DNA of 64,000 bases from Druceiella hillmani (Eukaryota; Arthropoda; Insecta; Lepidoptera; Hepialidae): contig JAYKKI010000038.1 in assembly GCA_039881145.1 (NCBI GenBank), positions 7,056,501 through 7,120,500 on the forward strand, read 5' to 3'. Under the pieces are notes generated by a model. That model had not been told where the DNA came from, searched no databases, and was given only the letters and a program-made list of their open reading frames with translations. The position numbers and the translations under genes were made by a program. This document shows positions 1 through 61,464 of this stretch, piece after piece; position 1 is the first letter of the stretch, and each line of letters begins with the position of its first letter.

Positions 1-234
1 AATTTTCATAAAGTAAAATAGAAAATAGTGTATCGGTTTTACAACACGGTTTATTATATAGTCTATGATAACGTTTCAATTTTGAGCTTTCCCTTGCTAC
101 ATATCAAATTATTTTCTGTGGGCGGTAATATTGCGTGGGCATGCTGTAATGTATACGAGAAACATTGCCATATCCAAACCTTAAATGTATTCTATATCTG
201 AGATAATATTTTTAATATATACTATATATACAAT

Positions 235-236
<2 letters not shown>

Positions 237-285
<49 letters not shown>
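237..285. repeat. (TA)n microsatellite
   Basis: Uninterrupted AT dinucleotide run of about 49 bp. Confidence 0.97.
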
Positions 286-290
<5 letters not shown>

Positions 291-1970
291 TAATGAATAA
301 TGAAATTTTGCAAATGTTTTATTATAAAGTTTCATACAAACATAAGCAATGACTATGTGAGTCAGTTAGGTCGTGTTGTTGTAGGGAACCAGTAAATAAT
401 GTAAAATTAACTCTTAACAAAGTGTCAAAGTCTTATTTCATATTAAGATTATTTATAAAACTTTTATAAACCTCAACAACCTTTCATAGAAAATGCATTC
501 TACTGTGGAAATGCCAAGGCTTCCCACAGTCGTCGTCCACTATATAAATTATAATAAATAAACATAAGTCTACTCAATCTTTCGTTACACGAAATCGTGA
601 TATTGTATAAATTGTATAAACTATTTGTAGATGATTTGATGAATGAACTAATTATATTACAGACGAAAATATTTTGCATTCCATATTATAGTCGGAAAAC
701 TAATGTACTTACTATGATGGTTTTTAAAAACTGAATAGCTCTATCTGTTCAACTTAAGAGTGAACAGATATCTGCAGACAATGTGAAAATATAAATTTTT
801 GGTAAACATGCACAATTATCGGAACTCTGTGAACACTGGAGTCTTCTTTGGACAAAATGATGCTAAATCCTTAAAATCATGTTTTACCCCCTCCCCTAAA
901 TAACTTGAGCAAGTTAACGATCTTCTAAATTGCAAACATGATATAAATTCAACCTCGCAATTAAATTGTATCTGCAGTTATCCACATAACACCACCGGCA
1001 TATTCCATATGTATAAAATTAAGCCGAAACAAAAGTAACGAAAGTGAATTAAAACTATACAATTTCTAGTCCTTAAAATGTAAGTAATTAAAAGCTAAAC
1101 TAAACCAAATAATTGAAAAAGTTTTGTATAAAAATACAATTGAAATGTAAAATTCGCCACCATCATAACTAAAAACGAAAGCGATCTGATTCAATGGAAA
1201 AAATAAACTATTACGTATTATATTGCGTATATAACAGATTCATATGTCTAAGAAAAGAAAGAGCATCACTTGTAAGTCGTCGTGCCTGAGATTTCGTCAG
1301 CAGAAACCTTTGGAAAATATCATTATACTAAATTGTAAATTTGAAGGATAAAGTAACAAACAGTTTAAAATGGTAATTGCGTTTATTTTGTTTAGGACTA
1401 CATAGGTCGATATAAGATATATTATTATGTACTAAATACAAAGCATCTTTATGTATGACGTTTGAGGTAGTATCGCCTGGTATGTAAATTAACAGATTGT
1501 CCGCATCGCTAAACACGAGGATATGCCATTTTATTCTTTCGTCTATTTAAAAGCTCTAAAATAAGCACGCAATATGACCACGCCACCCGTAGCACCAACA
1601 TCGGCATATTTAATTGTAAGGGAATAAACGAATCCACTTTTCTTATTGATCTAGGGAAGCTGCTGATTTACGACATCGTATTCTTGATACTCATCAGAAC
1701 CTTGAGAAGGAATGGATAATTTGTTAAGAGAGTGACGAAGTGGGTCAGCTGTAAGAGAGCTAGGCGTTATTAGAAGTCTCCGCCCGATGGATTTTATCTA
1801 TCGTCTCCCATTCTTCTAAATATCTTCACGTTCATAACGCATTTCCTCCAGAGCTGAATCTAATCATCACTGTCCTCATTCAAACTTTGGCAATACTGTG
1901 GCGCTCGCAATCAGCGCTTAAGCATCGTTACATTCTTCGCTGCATTCGAGATTGAAAAGTAACCGTCGCG

Positions 1971-2025
1971 AACTTAATTGCGATTCTGTCTCAGTAAATA
2001 TTTCTAAAGTGGGAGGACAGAGAAT
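1971..2025 (+). repeat. Short dispersed repeat, copy 1
   Basis: Shares AGTAAATATTTCT, then A/G, then AAGTGGGAGGACA with 3748-3799, and the flanking AACTTAAT(T/C)GC(G/A)ATT also matches. The two copies are 1.7 kb apart in the same orientation. This is probably the trace of one old repeat family; no ends or coding capacity are visible. Confidence 0.75.
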
Positions 2026-3037
2026 GGTGCTCATGATCAGCTGTTAATCGTACCACGCGTTCCTTGTTGCCTTCAAGCGATCGAAAAAAATTCGAACAAA
2101 CTCATGAAGAATATTGGGGTAATCCGAATTTATAAAGAATACGGTGGTATTTAGAGTAAAGTCATAAAGAATATAGTTGGATGAGTAAAGGTTTCCAAAG
2201 TGCAATATTCTACTTGACAATCTTGCTCAGCAGGAAGCATCGTATTATGATCTTCATCTGATTTTCGCGATCCTAGGTTTCACATTCTTTTAAACATAAG
2301 AACATCCAAATCACAATACAAGTTGAGTTCAAATCTGATAAATACAAGTCGATATAGTAAGTTTGTACTTTGATCAGAGTATTTTATTATTGAGACGTTT
2401 TCATAATGAACATAATATCGAAATATACGGATCAACAAATCAAAATCGCAACATCTTCCAAAAATTTCCATATCAATTATTGTCAAAGTAGTTATTTTAA
2501 TAAATGATTCGTATTTATGCACAATTAATAGCACAACGGAGAAAGCAGTGGTGTGAACTTATATAGCTAAATAATCTCTCAGACGAACCTTTCGTTTGTG
2601 TGTGTTAAAAAAGAGAAGCTGACGATGTTCTCTTTCTGAATGAACTAATTATATTTGTACGAAAATTAATCGCATCTCTAGTTATTTTACTAATGAACAT
2701 TTACTTGCGTCTTTGAAAATTGAACAATCGGGGGACTTTTTTTAAATTTTTTATAAATTTCTCCAAACTAATCTTTTTTCCAAATAAGTGCGCTTTGAAA
2801 TTAAAAATTACTTCCTTTTTAATAAGTTGACGAAACAATTATCGTATGGAGTACGTGGTCCCAAAATGATATAAATCCTTCTTGCGTGATGCGGACAAAT
2901 AACACTCATACATAAAAATAAAAAAGACAAAAATGTCAAAAAGAATGTTTTTGTTTTCTGTTACTTATTATAAGACAATTTTTATAAATATATTCCAATA
3001 CTGAATACATTTGGCCTTAATTTTGTAGAAATTCATT

Positions 3038-3220
3038 TTTCACAATTAAATGAAACTACGTGATGTAGTATTATTTCCACTTTCTTTAATTTCTTAAAAT
3101 AACATGTCTCATCTTCAGGTGGGCTGTTGATGTTGTAATACAACGAAACCTAGGTCGTGGTAAAGAAATTAAAGAAAGTAGAAATAATACTACATCACGT
3201 AGTTTCATTTAATTGTGAAA
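3038..3220. repeat. Long palindrome with hammerhead-like centre
   Basis: The arms 3038-3095 and 3162-3220 are reverse complements over about 58 bp with one clear mismatch. They flank a loop of about 66 bp. The loop carries CTGTTGA (3124-3130), a perfect 5-bp stem GTTGT/ACAAC (3132-3144), GAAAC (3145-3149), a 3-bp stem ACC/GGT and then C (3156). That order is the layout of a type I hammerhead ribozyme with a short stem III, as known from Penelope-like elements and retrozymes. The core differs from CUGAUGA by one base and one inserted T, and I see no stem I pairing, so it is probably inactive. The parent element type is an inference. Confidence 0.55.
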
Positions 3221-3747
3221 TATATTCAATGTCCAGATACACTAATTCTACAGATTTGTTATTTTTATAGATATGCATTGAAAAGCGCATGATACACGAG
3301 TTAAAATCTTAGAAAAGTTCATTATGGTTTACAGACAATTTCATTTGATTTTAATGTAAAATGGACTCGTCCGTGAAGAATAATGATACAGGGGTAATTA
3401 AAATGTCATTGATATATAAAGAAATTACCGAATCTAAGTGCTGGAAAGATTTAAGTAATTTTAATGTGAACTTGATATTGATTACTCGTTCAGTTCACTA
3501 CAAAGTTCAGATAGTTTCAACACAACAAATTCTAATTACCATTACCGTTTTTCAGAGTACACGTGTTCCAATCAAATCATCAATTTTATTAGCCTATCTG
3601 TTTTTTAGAATTATATTAAATTAATTAAGTTTACATTTCAGTTTCAGTTGTAATTTAGGCATAAGTCTATAGAAACTTAATTCTCCAGTACAATTTTGTT
3701 AACTTTAGTCAATATCAGTCCAATTAAGATGATCTCACACATGTTCT

Positions 3748-3799
3748 AACTTAATCGCAATTTTCAGTAAATATTTCTGAAGTGGGAGGACAAGAATGA
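3748..3799 (+). repeat. Short dispersed repeat, copy 2
   Basis: Second copy of the element at 1971-2025, with two small deletions and a few substitutions. It runs directly into the hairpin at 3795. Confidence 0.75.
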
Positions 3800-3855
3800 C
3801 AGAATTAATGACTCTTACAATCAATGATTCTGACGGAGTCATTGATTCTGTCATT
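3795..3855. repeat. Hairpin, 20-bp arms
   Basis: AATGACAGAATTAATGACTC is matched by the inverse GAGTCATTGATTCTGTCATT with one G/T mismatch and a loop of about 21 nt. It abuts the dispersed repeat, so it may be one end of that element. Confidence 0.8.
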
Positions 3856-5771
3856 TCCTTTCTGACTATTCTTCCGCAATATTTTATCAGTTTTTAACAA
3901 ACACCCTTACAAAATTATCATAGAGGGTTCACTTTTTCTCCAGTCATTAAGCACAACACCATGTATCTAAGCTTCAATATTACTTCTATTATTCACTTTA
4001 GAATTAATTATATGGTAAGCTTATTCACCTTGGGATACGCAAGTTTTATTAGAATCGAGTGTGCATTTATATAAAGCAGTTTGACGAACTGGTTCATAAT
4101 AGTACTCCCACAGTAGCTTGGTGCAGTTTACACTGGAGAAAAGGGAAGTTATTGACCAAATTTTTATTCATGTTAAAGATATTTTTAATTTCTAGTTGAA
4201 ATTGTTTTGTTTTTTGTTTGTTTAATTACACCACCAATTAACCATTTTGACCCAAATTCGTAATTTTATCTTTACTTTGATAGTTTTGCCTCTATATTCC
4301 ATCTTAAATACCTTTATATTACAATGGTCTATGCGGCTGAAAATTATTATACCTGTTTAAATAATTCTAATAAAACAATAATAAAAGTCATACTCAATAT
4401 AAGGTAAAAGGATTTCTGTTCCGCATGGAAAAGCTCCTTCTACTTTTCAAGCAGATAAAATAGTTTCTTTAGATGCGTAATAAACACTATTGACAAAAAT
4501 GTCATTTATTTGGAAACGCGACCATTGGGAAGAAGTTATGAGGGTACTGAATAATTTGATGGCATTGCGCTCTATGGGAGAGGCAGCAATTCGCTATATT
4601 AATCACTAGAATCATTTTTAATCGCAATAAGCTGCGTATTGATAAACAAATACTAATCAATGCATGCATAATGAACTATACCTTGTTAGGGAGCATATCG
4701 CTAATATATAAGAATACTGCTGTGAAAAAGTAGGAAAAATCTTCGAACACCATCAAAATTTTACCAAAAACCCTTGGGTTATTAAACATAAATAAAACAA
4801 ACAACATATGATAAAAGGATATATTGGTCGAGTGGTTTGAAGAGTCGGATTAACAATCTTAAGAGAATCGAGTTGAATTTTATGACAAATTCAACATGTG
4901 ATGGGTGATGGGTGAAAAGAATGTATATGTATGGCCTAAGGAGGCAGTCTTTTTAGTGCGTTCAACCTTGATGGAATTATAGCAGAAAACATGGTTTACA
5001 TCTCTAGTAGTTTTCCATTAAATAGGCTGGCTCGTCTAGATCAATTTGACCGGATTCAGTATGCGAAATCAATTCTAACTCTATAATTGTAGTCGAAGGA
5101 GCTGTAGGTGGAAGTACTTCAGATGAATTATATTCAGTATGCCGCAAAAGCCTTTTATTTTTCTATTTAAAATTTATTCTAAAATTTAAACCTAACATAG
5201 AATAGGAATAAGAGCATCTTATACATATTCGGTTTGATTTAGAACTGATTTTAACAGTTTTCTTAGTCGGAGACAGCAATATTGTATAATTTGTGTGTTT
5301 ATTATAACTCTGACTGAAGATGCAAATTTGCGTGCAGTTCTAAAAAATATTTTATTCGAGCATGTGCAATGTAAATGAAAATGTTTTAAAGATGTTGGAA
5401 ATGAGTATGCTTTAGTTTTTTTTCTATAATTCACTTGTATGTTAATTTATAAAATATAAACTGGAAGAACTCCCACATATTAATTATTTAAACATATCAA
5501 AACTTAATAGGTCAATAGAGTTAAAAACTGTAGTCAAGCCGATATATCAAAACTAAGTTATAATTTTGTTAACAAAATAAATATTTCCACATAGGGATAC
5601 TGTTCACTGATTCACACATTCTGTACTGTGTCAGAGAAAATCGCATACTGTGTCTAACTACAACGAGAAATGTCATGATAAGAATTATAAGCAGTTGGGA
5701 AAATCTGTTAGATGCGAAAGAGAGATTGTAACGGATATATTTTATGCCCGGATGAATATAATCCATTGCAA

Positions 5772-5980
5772 TATTTATTTATTTGTTTATTTATTTACGT
5801 ACTTTGATGTATACGGTTGATACATATGGCGGACTTATTACTACGAGAACAACCTCTCACAGTCAACCAGAACACCTGTCCAATCCCTCGACGGGCGGTT
5901 GAGAATCGAACCCAGATTCCCGCAGCGCACAGCGCCGTCGAAGGCCATATGCCTTGCGATCAGTCTAACACACCACGGCA
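5772..5980 (-). mobile_element. tRNA-derived SINE
   Basis: Read on the minus strand, this is about 210 bp with a tRNA-like head. A good RNA polymerase III B box, GGTTCGATTCT, lies at about 5906-5916, and a looser A-box-like stretch (TGGTGTGTTAGAC) sits some 55 nt upstream. A tRNA-unrelated body follows, then a (TAAA)n-type tail at 5772-5796. The last 80-100 bp before the tail match the 3' end of the LINE fragment at 43257-43350, which is how many SINEs borrow a LINE's reverse transcriptase. A 5-bp GCAAT at both edges could be a target-site duplication, but it is short. The source tRNA is not identified. Confidence 0.8.
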
Positions 5981-7690
5981 ATGACGAAAATTAATTACTG
6001 TAAGGCGATAAGACTAACACGGAACAATATTGTTCCATGTTAGCCTCATCGTACGTCCATAGGTGATTTACGTACGATAAATTAATTTTGCTGGAAGTTA
6101 TTTTTACCATTCAAATTTTCATGTACCTAATTTATTTTCCTGACATTTTACGTATTTTATTCTTATGAAATTTTGAAATGATTTTTTTTCTGGCATTATC
6201 CGGTAATTAATTATAGTTGATTAGAGACGCGTTACTGAATATTTTCAATATTGTTGTGATTCAAGGTGATTCCGTCAGTCAAAAATAGAAAAAAAACAAT
6301 TCTCCTATTGGTGACGATAAAATATTAAATTCATATTTTCCCCATGTATTTAGATTATATGCAACTCTACATAACTTCTTTCCTGTTAGACGTACGATAA
6401 AATAATTTTTTGTTTTGTTATTATTTCATTTTTATTTTTGTTACTCACGTTTATTACTGACCTAAAACACTCGGTTAATTTGCTTAAAATCTTGCATACT
6501 AAAAAAGTAGTCGATCTTGAGTTACAGAGGTTATATATTTTATAGAGGTGATAGATTGTTTATTGTCGGTCTAAATTCTGTTTGTCTACGTAAACTAACA
6601 GGCGCAATTTCAGAAGAAGTTGGAGTTGTCGAATCGATTACTTTAGAACTTAAAAGTTCCGAATGAATATTTTCAAATAAAGCATTCGAAAAAGTATTGT
6701 CAGTATCAGTAGTAATTATAATGAGTTTAATTTACACTACTGAAAACTTTTATAATTTATAAATAACACACCAGTTTACTAAGGCATCAATGTTTACAGA
6801 ATAATTTTGAATAAAAAACATCGATGTCAGAGCGAACAGAGCTTAGAGCCGAACGCATTATATGCCAACTCATCCCTTAACTTGTTCTCAATTAAATGTG
6901 AGTATGTAAATATTTTATTTATTCTATCAGTTTTAATATTTCCATAGCTATCTCAATTTCTAATAACAAAATAAAAGAAGTATAAATATTTCTGATTTTA
7001 CTGATAATTACCATCTCAGTAAACGGTAAAAACTTCAGTATCTAGTTCAGCTATAAATTTAAGCGGCAATTACAAATTAAGTACCAAAATCATGAGAGTA
7101 GGTTTAAGTACCAAAATATGAATATAGCATACCTCTCTGGAAAAGCAGCAACGAGCACGACCAGTCATATTGACATGAGCAGCACAAACCTAAAATATTA
7201 ATATGAAACAATTATTCTTAACACAACGTACATCTCCAATACGTATTAGCAGTTCAAAATTTGTTCAGAATAGAAAAATATCGATTTTTTCTAAACGTCT
7301 TTTTGTATTTCTGGGTCTGACATTCAAAAAATATAAATTTTGGTTGATAATATCTCTAAGTTGAATTTCATTTCTACCCTCAAATGAATAAATGATATAT
7401 AAATATCAGGCTCATTTTAGTAATAATACTGAATTATTAATCCGACTACTAGTTGATTTTATTATTTTGTTGTCATGTTTAATTTTGAGAAAAACTTTTC
7501 TGATAGTTTTTACGAGTTCTGGTTTCCTAGGAGTAATAATAAAGGTAATAAAGTGATTTTCTGATAGATTTTTAAAACAATTATCTTTTAAATTGTGTAG
7601 TTTTTTTCAAACGTGCCAAAAATCCTTTTTCATTTAGGATAATATTTTAAGTTTTGATATAAGTCTAAAGTAAAATCGTCAAGCGAAGTT
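5981..7690. other. Non-coding upstream region
   Basis: AT-rich, with no open frame of interest and no repeat that I recognise. A short palindromic stretch near 6020-6045 (GAACAATATTGTTC) is the only structure seen. Confidence 0.5.
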
Positions 7691-7739
7691 CACATGTGTA
7701 TCAAATAACAGAACAGAGCTTATTAAAAGCTATAAACGA

Positions 7740-7835
7740 ATTTCGCATCGACGCCGTCGCGCCGCCTCTCGAGATCGCGCGCGTTGCGCTCAGTGTATCG
7801 CGGGCTGTTGGGCTGCGTGGGTCCCTTGCGTACTC
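7740..7835 (+). promoter_or_regulatory. Candidate core promoter of the beat gene
   Basis: A GC- and CpG-rich patch of about 95 bp stands out in AT-rich DNA some 240-330 bp upstream of the beat start codon. It contains TCAGT at 7790-7794, the arthropod initiator motif. At +28 relative to its A there is GGGTCC, a weak (4 of 6) match to the downstream promoter element. No TATA box is at -30. A start here would give a 5' UTR of about 280 nt. This is inferred from motif and position only; an upstream non-coding exon is not excluded. Confidence 0.4.
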
Positions 7836-8069
7836 ACCGTTAAACAATTTTTCACATAGAATTATAATACTGTACAATATTTGAAAAATATCAGTGTTGT
7901 TATTTTGTCAAACAATTAAAAATTTTGTGACGATTAATTACATAGTTGTTCCTACGCAAATAAATTAAGTACACATTTGAAAGGTGGAAATTTGCGAGCG
8001 TTGACAGGAAAATTACAGTTTAACTGTCACATATTACAAAGTTTTGTGACATGTTGATACGTTTACAAA

Positions 8070-56667
<48,598 letters not shown>

Positions 56668-59600
56668 CTGCCTTATGCCACAAGGATTTTTGAACGAGCC
56701 AGGATAGACCATGGACAGAACGTGAAAGCGAGTTCAACAATGCCATTTTTATACCTCGTTTGATGAAGTGAGTAAAACTATACAGTGGGTAGATGGCGGG
56801 TTGATTTGATTGTGACCAACTATTTACGTATATTGAGATTATATTGTGTGGTATAAAAAAATTTTTTTAAGCATTTTATCATTAAAATTATTTTTAAAAA
56901 AATTTGTTTTGATTGTTAAATTTATTATAACAAGTAAACAGTACGCATCTGTTATGAAAAATTGGTAATGGAATTTCAAGTAGATTTACGTATTTATTTA
57001 TTTCAAACAAAGTCCTTTATCAACTAATATGATGTCGAATTCGTGAGTATTTTAATACAAATTTAATAAACGCGTAAATAAAACGTAATAAATTTAATAT
57101 AAATGAAATGAGAATATAGTGAGACTACAGATTACGGAAAGATCACTCGAACACGTCTTGTTTGTATTAGATGAGATAATTGATGGCATCAAATCCTCGA
57201 GTTAAGCTATGCTAATACATGAACTATGATGAATGTCGAGCAAATAACTACACTTATGTAAACGGGCCACCTAAAGTGACGTCTCGACCACGCACAAAAA
57301 TTCAGAGTAAAATATAAGTTATTAAGTACGAGTGGAACACGCACTACATGAATTTCCCATACTCTGGAGTGCCACATTTAAGGGTAGTAGTAATTCCTGT
57401 GGAACTATTTACAAATATTAATATCATTTTCACCATGTGCACGTGTTGGCTTTTACCGTACCTTTCTCAGGCGTAAATATATCATGAATATGGCTAAAAC
57501 TGTAAAATTCAGAATAGCTATAGTTTCCCGTCAAGTTTAAATAAACATCAACTAATTCTATTTCTGGACCAAGTCCCACATAAATCACCCGTTTTCTTGA
57601 AGGAACGTGGCGGAAGAAGTTCCGTGCGTGGTTGCTGCCTATCGCATGCAATGACTTGAACGAAATAATTATCTATTTATATTTTCGTCCATATTCGACA
57701 TAATTTAGTTACAACCAATTAGTTATAAAATTTTAAATATATAAACAGCTTTTTAGAAAATTCAAAAATATTACATTTTTGAATCTCTAGAATGAATCTT
57801 TTAATTTTTGTAACAAAAAATGTCTAGAAATACAAGTTCTGTTTAATTCCACAAAACAGCTTTCGGCAATGAAAATCATTTTTTTCAATGAATTTTGCAC
57901 TTAGTATTGGCATTGTCCTTTCAAGACTGCGTCAAAACGGACTTTGATAATTTTTTTGGATATTTTAGCAATATTTTTAGAAATGTCTTACATAAAATAT
58001 TGAAATGATAACATATTTCTGAAATCCTTACAACTTTCTATTTCAATTTAGAAAGTGGTTTCAAAAAACAATATCATTTCATTGATACCATGCAAAATAA
58101 ATTAAATGAAATTGTTTTTCTTCGTTGCCTCCTCTTCATTTTTTGCAGAAATATATTTGGGGGTTGTCTGTAGAAATATATGCGGTTTAATATGCGTTAT
58201 AAGGCGAGTGGTCCTGTGGAAAACCTATCAAATAAAACTTTTATCAAAATTAAATTTTCTCATACAGTAATGGCAGGTGCCACAGGAACCCTCGTCGAAA
58301 AAATGAACAAACAGAAAAATTCATTTGTTCGTTACGCAGTTGGTTAGTCACGTAACTAGTGTTTTCTTCGTATTGTCACGTACTTTTTACGTTGTATTGG
58401 GTTTCAAAATAAAAGTTTCACTTGAAAAAAAATTATTAGATTAATAATTGGTAAAGAAAATAAATTCGGAGTAACAACCAAACACAGACAACAATGTCTC
58501 ACATAATTTAATACACCGAACTAGAAAATCACCTAATCATAATCACAGATTAATCATAATAGTGTATTGTTATTGCTATGGTTACGTAATTTGATAATTG
58601 TGGTAGCCTTCTTTCTTCTGCATGCGTATAGTTTCTCCAATTTTTTGGCTGCGAAGTTTTACTGCCAGCTTCGCTTCATTTAAGTATATGAATGTAAATT
58701 TCATTTTGAAACTTCGAAACTATTTTTTTTATTTTAATCAGAAAAAAATAGACATCTAATGTACTAAGAAAAGCCGAAAATTTATCCCGTTTCGCATCAC
58801 TTAACTTTTTCTCAGGTTTTGTAGAACAAAGGTTTACATTTTAGGGACTTTAATTATTTAAAATACGAAAAAGAAAATTAGAACGAAAACTTTTGAAAGA
58901 GCATGACGGGTACTATAAATACGTACATGCATACGTTTCGGATGTACATTTTGCCTTGATTTTGTGATTTGATTTCACACACCTTGATTTCATGGATTTT
59001 GCTGGATGCTAAAGCAATGTTTTATCATTTAGTAAAATGTAGGGATAATATTAAATTATTTTTAGAGAAACAAATTTATGTACAGTCTATGACAATAACG
59101 TCATTAGCCGAATTACAATTAGATTAGGCTCCACAATTAACGGCCGATTACTTTTTCTGTTTCCGATTTCAACTGGTATGTTTTTAGTCAATTTTAGAAT
59201 TAATTAACAGGTCCAGTCAAAAGACAAAATAAAAATATTTATATTTGTATCAGATAAAGTAGCGTAAATTGTGACTACTTGTACAATAAAATTGCAACTC
59301 AAAGTTCAATTTATTGTGCAAGTGAGCACAATATATAACCGATTCTAACTTTGGTACAATTTAAAATACTATAAGTATCTTTTCTGCTTAAAAAAGTAAT
59401 TGTAAATATAAATTTAATCAAAGAGACTTGAGTAGTAAATCGCATAAAAATAAAAGTTGTGTAGGCAGTTCAGGAAAGTTGCATCTGTGATGATTGGCTA
59501 AATGTAATATAATTACTGAGAAAACTTATAACATAATTATACAAAGCAAATATAAACATAACATAATTATTGTTAGTGAAATTCGGTTTCAAGCGTTTGT

Positions 59601-61008
59601 TTTTTATTTATAACTGGAAACAATTATTTAACAGACAAGAAGAAATGATGAAAATTAATTTGCCTTACTAATCTACTAACAATTCTAATTAACAAGCTTT
59701 GACCCACGGTTTCCCTCATGTGGAAAAAATGGCGATGTAATTTAAAAATAATGATCTTGGAAAAATGTTTGAAAAGCGTAGAATCGAAGAAAGGTTGCGA
59801 ATGAAAAGAAGTTTGCTCCTTACAGTAGGTAAATGACATGTTACCGTGGTGTATTATTACGCGCTTACTTAACAATTTTTTTAAATTATCAAAAAAATAT
59901 CAAATAAATTCTATTCCAGGATAAGAAATGGGTTCAACGTTTAGATATTTTATAGAAATTTCCAAACGTTCTAAATAATGTTCTGAGAACACCGTTTTGA
60001 GAATGATAATTTTAGATCCAGGATAATGTACGGCCAGCGGTCCCAGAGAGATATTTTGAAAATAATTTGTGTTATGAAATAATTAAACAGTAAAATTACC
60101 ATTTGCACATTTCCAGCTTCTAGTCTTCACGCGTCCTTAAGATAATTGACCATGTACATGCAAGGGTGGCTATTTTTGAAAATCATTTTGTACAAAAACT
60201 ATTCTAGCTAGAATAATGACAAAGTTTGATAGGTAATATACTGTTTTACATCAGAATTTTTTTGGTAGAATATTTGAACTATTTTTACTGTTCAAAAATG
60301 CTTTAAAAATTATTTTTATTTTTATTATTGTTTTGCGCAGAGGTATTATACCAGATATTGTACACAGAAAAAAAAGGTGCGTGTACTTATGTACGCACGT
60401 GAGAAGTTATACTTTTTTGGCATCATTAAATAATACATACGGATAGATAACCTCAATTATATTGGAGCACTTGAAAAAGTCTATAAACACAATTTTTTCA
60501 CTAATATTTACGAATAGTAAATATATTAATCAAAATATTGAATTGAATGAATATAATTTATCAGCACATATATAAATCGCACTTATATGAAACTAAAACA
60601 CGTGTGTGAATGTAGACACTAGAAACATGTGGATAAATACTATGAATATGAAAACAGTGAATAGAGGCGACGATGGTGCCAATAGCTTTTCTTTCGAAAC
60701 TGCAACCGCTGCCACTTCATACTGTAACTTTTGAGTGACGAATCTTAAAATTTCACTCTCATCATTTTTTCATAACGCGCCTAAAGAAGTATAACTTCAA
60801 AAAGTATGTAATATTATATTTATTACTGTTAACAAAAAGTTCATTAAGTGTAAATGGGTCTAACACTTCTTAAAAAAATTAAGTATCGATATGACCGCAC
60901 GGATTTCCCACATTTTTGACACGCCTTCAGTTGTATGTATGTAACGGAATCGTTTAATTAAATCTTCACCCACTTGCGGAACTATATCAAGAGTAATTGA
61001 AAATAACA

Positions 61009-61012
<4 letters not shown>
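56668..61012. other. Downstream flank, no gene seen
   Basis: AATAAA motifs at 57065 and shortly after could end the beat transcript. A minus-strand frame at 57430-57651 is unsupported. The rest is AT-rich DNA without recognisable genes or repeats. Confidence 0.5.

Positions 61013-61057
<45 letters not shown>
61013..61057. repeat. (TA)n microsatellite
   Basis: TA run of about 45 bp, 90 bp before the foldback element. Confidence 0.97.
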
Positions 61058-61058
<1 letters not shown>

Positions 61059-61146
61059 TCTTGAAACAAACATTTTTAATATAAATATTTTATTATAAGG
61101 CCAAAAAATTAGATATTAAATTAGTATAGTTAAAAAAAACAAAAAA

Positions 61147-61464
61147 CACGCTTTCGCGGCAATAGGAACAAAAAGTAAAAATAATCTTAAAATGTAAAGA
61201 TTCTGGCCAAGAGCGAAAGGATATCTCTGATGACAAAAAAATGAACTTTAATAAAAAAAAGCGTAGGGTACTTGATATCAGTTGTCGTAAATTTTATTAT
61301 CACTAGCTATTGGTAAAGGTAGTTAAGTCGACAGCTTCCCACGTTTTTTTATCAAATGGAATTTATTTTTTTGTCATCAGAGATATCCTTTCGCTCCTAA
61401 CCAAAAACTTCATAATTAAAGATTATTTTTTACTTTTTACTTCATATTGCTATAAAAGCTTGTG
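61147..61464. mobile_element. 318-bp foldback element (MITE-like)
   Basis: Long terminal inverted repeats of about 110 bp. The inner part, GAGCGAAAGGATATCTCTGA followed by TGACAAAAAAAT, is perfectly inverted at 61357-61395. The outer part (AGTAAAAA.AATCTT, GCAATA, CACGCTT/CACAAGCTT) is diverged. About 90 bp of unique DNA lies in the centre. There is no coding capacity. A partial match to the inner arm occurs at 9878-9905. The structure fits a MITE or foldback transposon; the parent family is unknown. Confidence 0.8.

Larger units (their letters stand above)
1..3037. other. Upstream flank, no gene seen
   Basis: AT-rich DNA with no open frame that resembles a protein I know. It holds one TA tract (237-285) and the first copy of a short dispersed repeat (1971-2025). 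The stretch 1560-2060 is somewhat less AT-rich than its surroundings but is closed by stops in the frames I checked. Confidence 0.6.
3221..5771. other. Non-coding flank
   Basis: No recognisable gene. It holds repeat copy 2 (3748-3799) and a hairpin (3795-3855). Around 4840-5110 on the + strand the composition is more gene-like and the frame is moderately open, but several stops interrupt it and I recognise no family. Confidence 0.5.

Noticed and set aside
5905..5985. Functional tRNA gene
   Set aside because: A B box is present, but the cloverleaf does not close and the sequence continues into a SINE body and tail.
7696..7884. 62-codon frame over the GC-rich patch upstream of beat
   Set aside because: The GC patch is better explained as a promoter region. 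The frame has no homologue and its start is not in good context.
57430..57651. 73-codon minus-strand frame with a plausible composition
   Set aside because: No family was recognised and there are no supporting splice sites or promoter.
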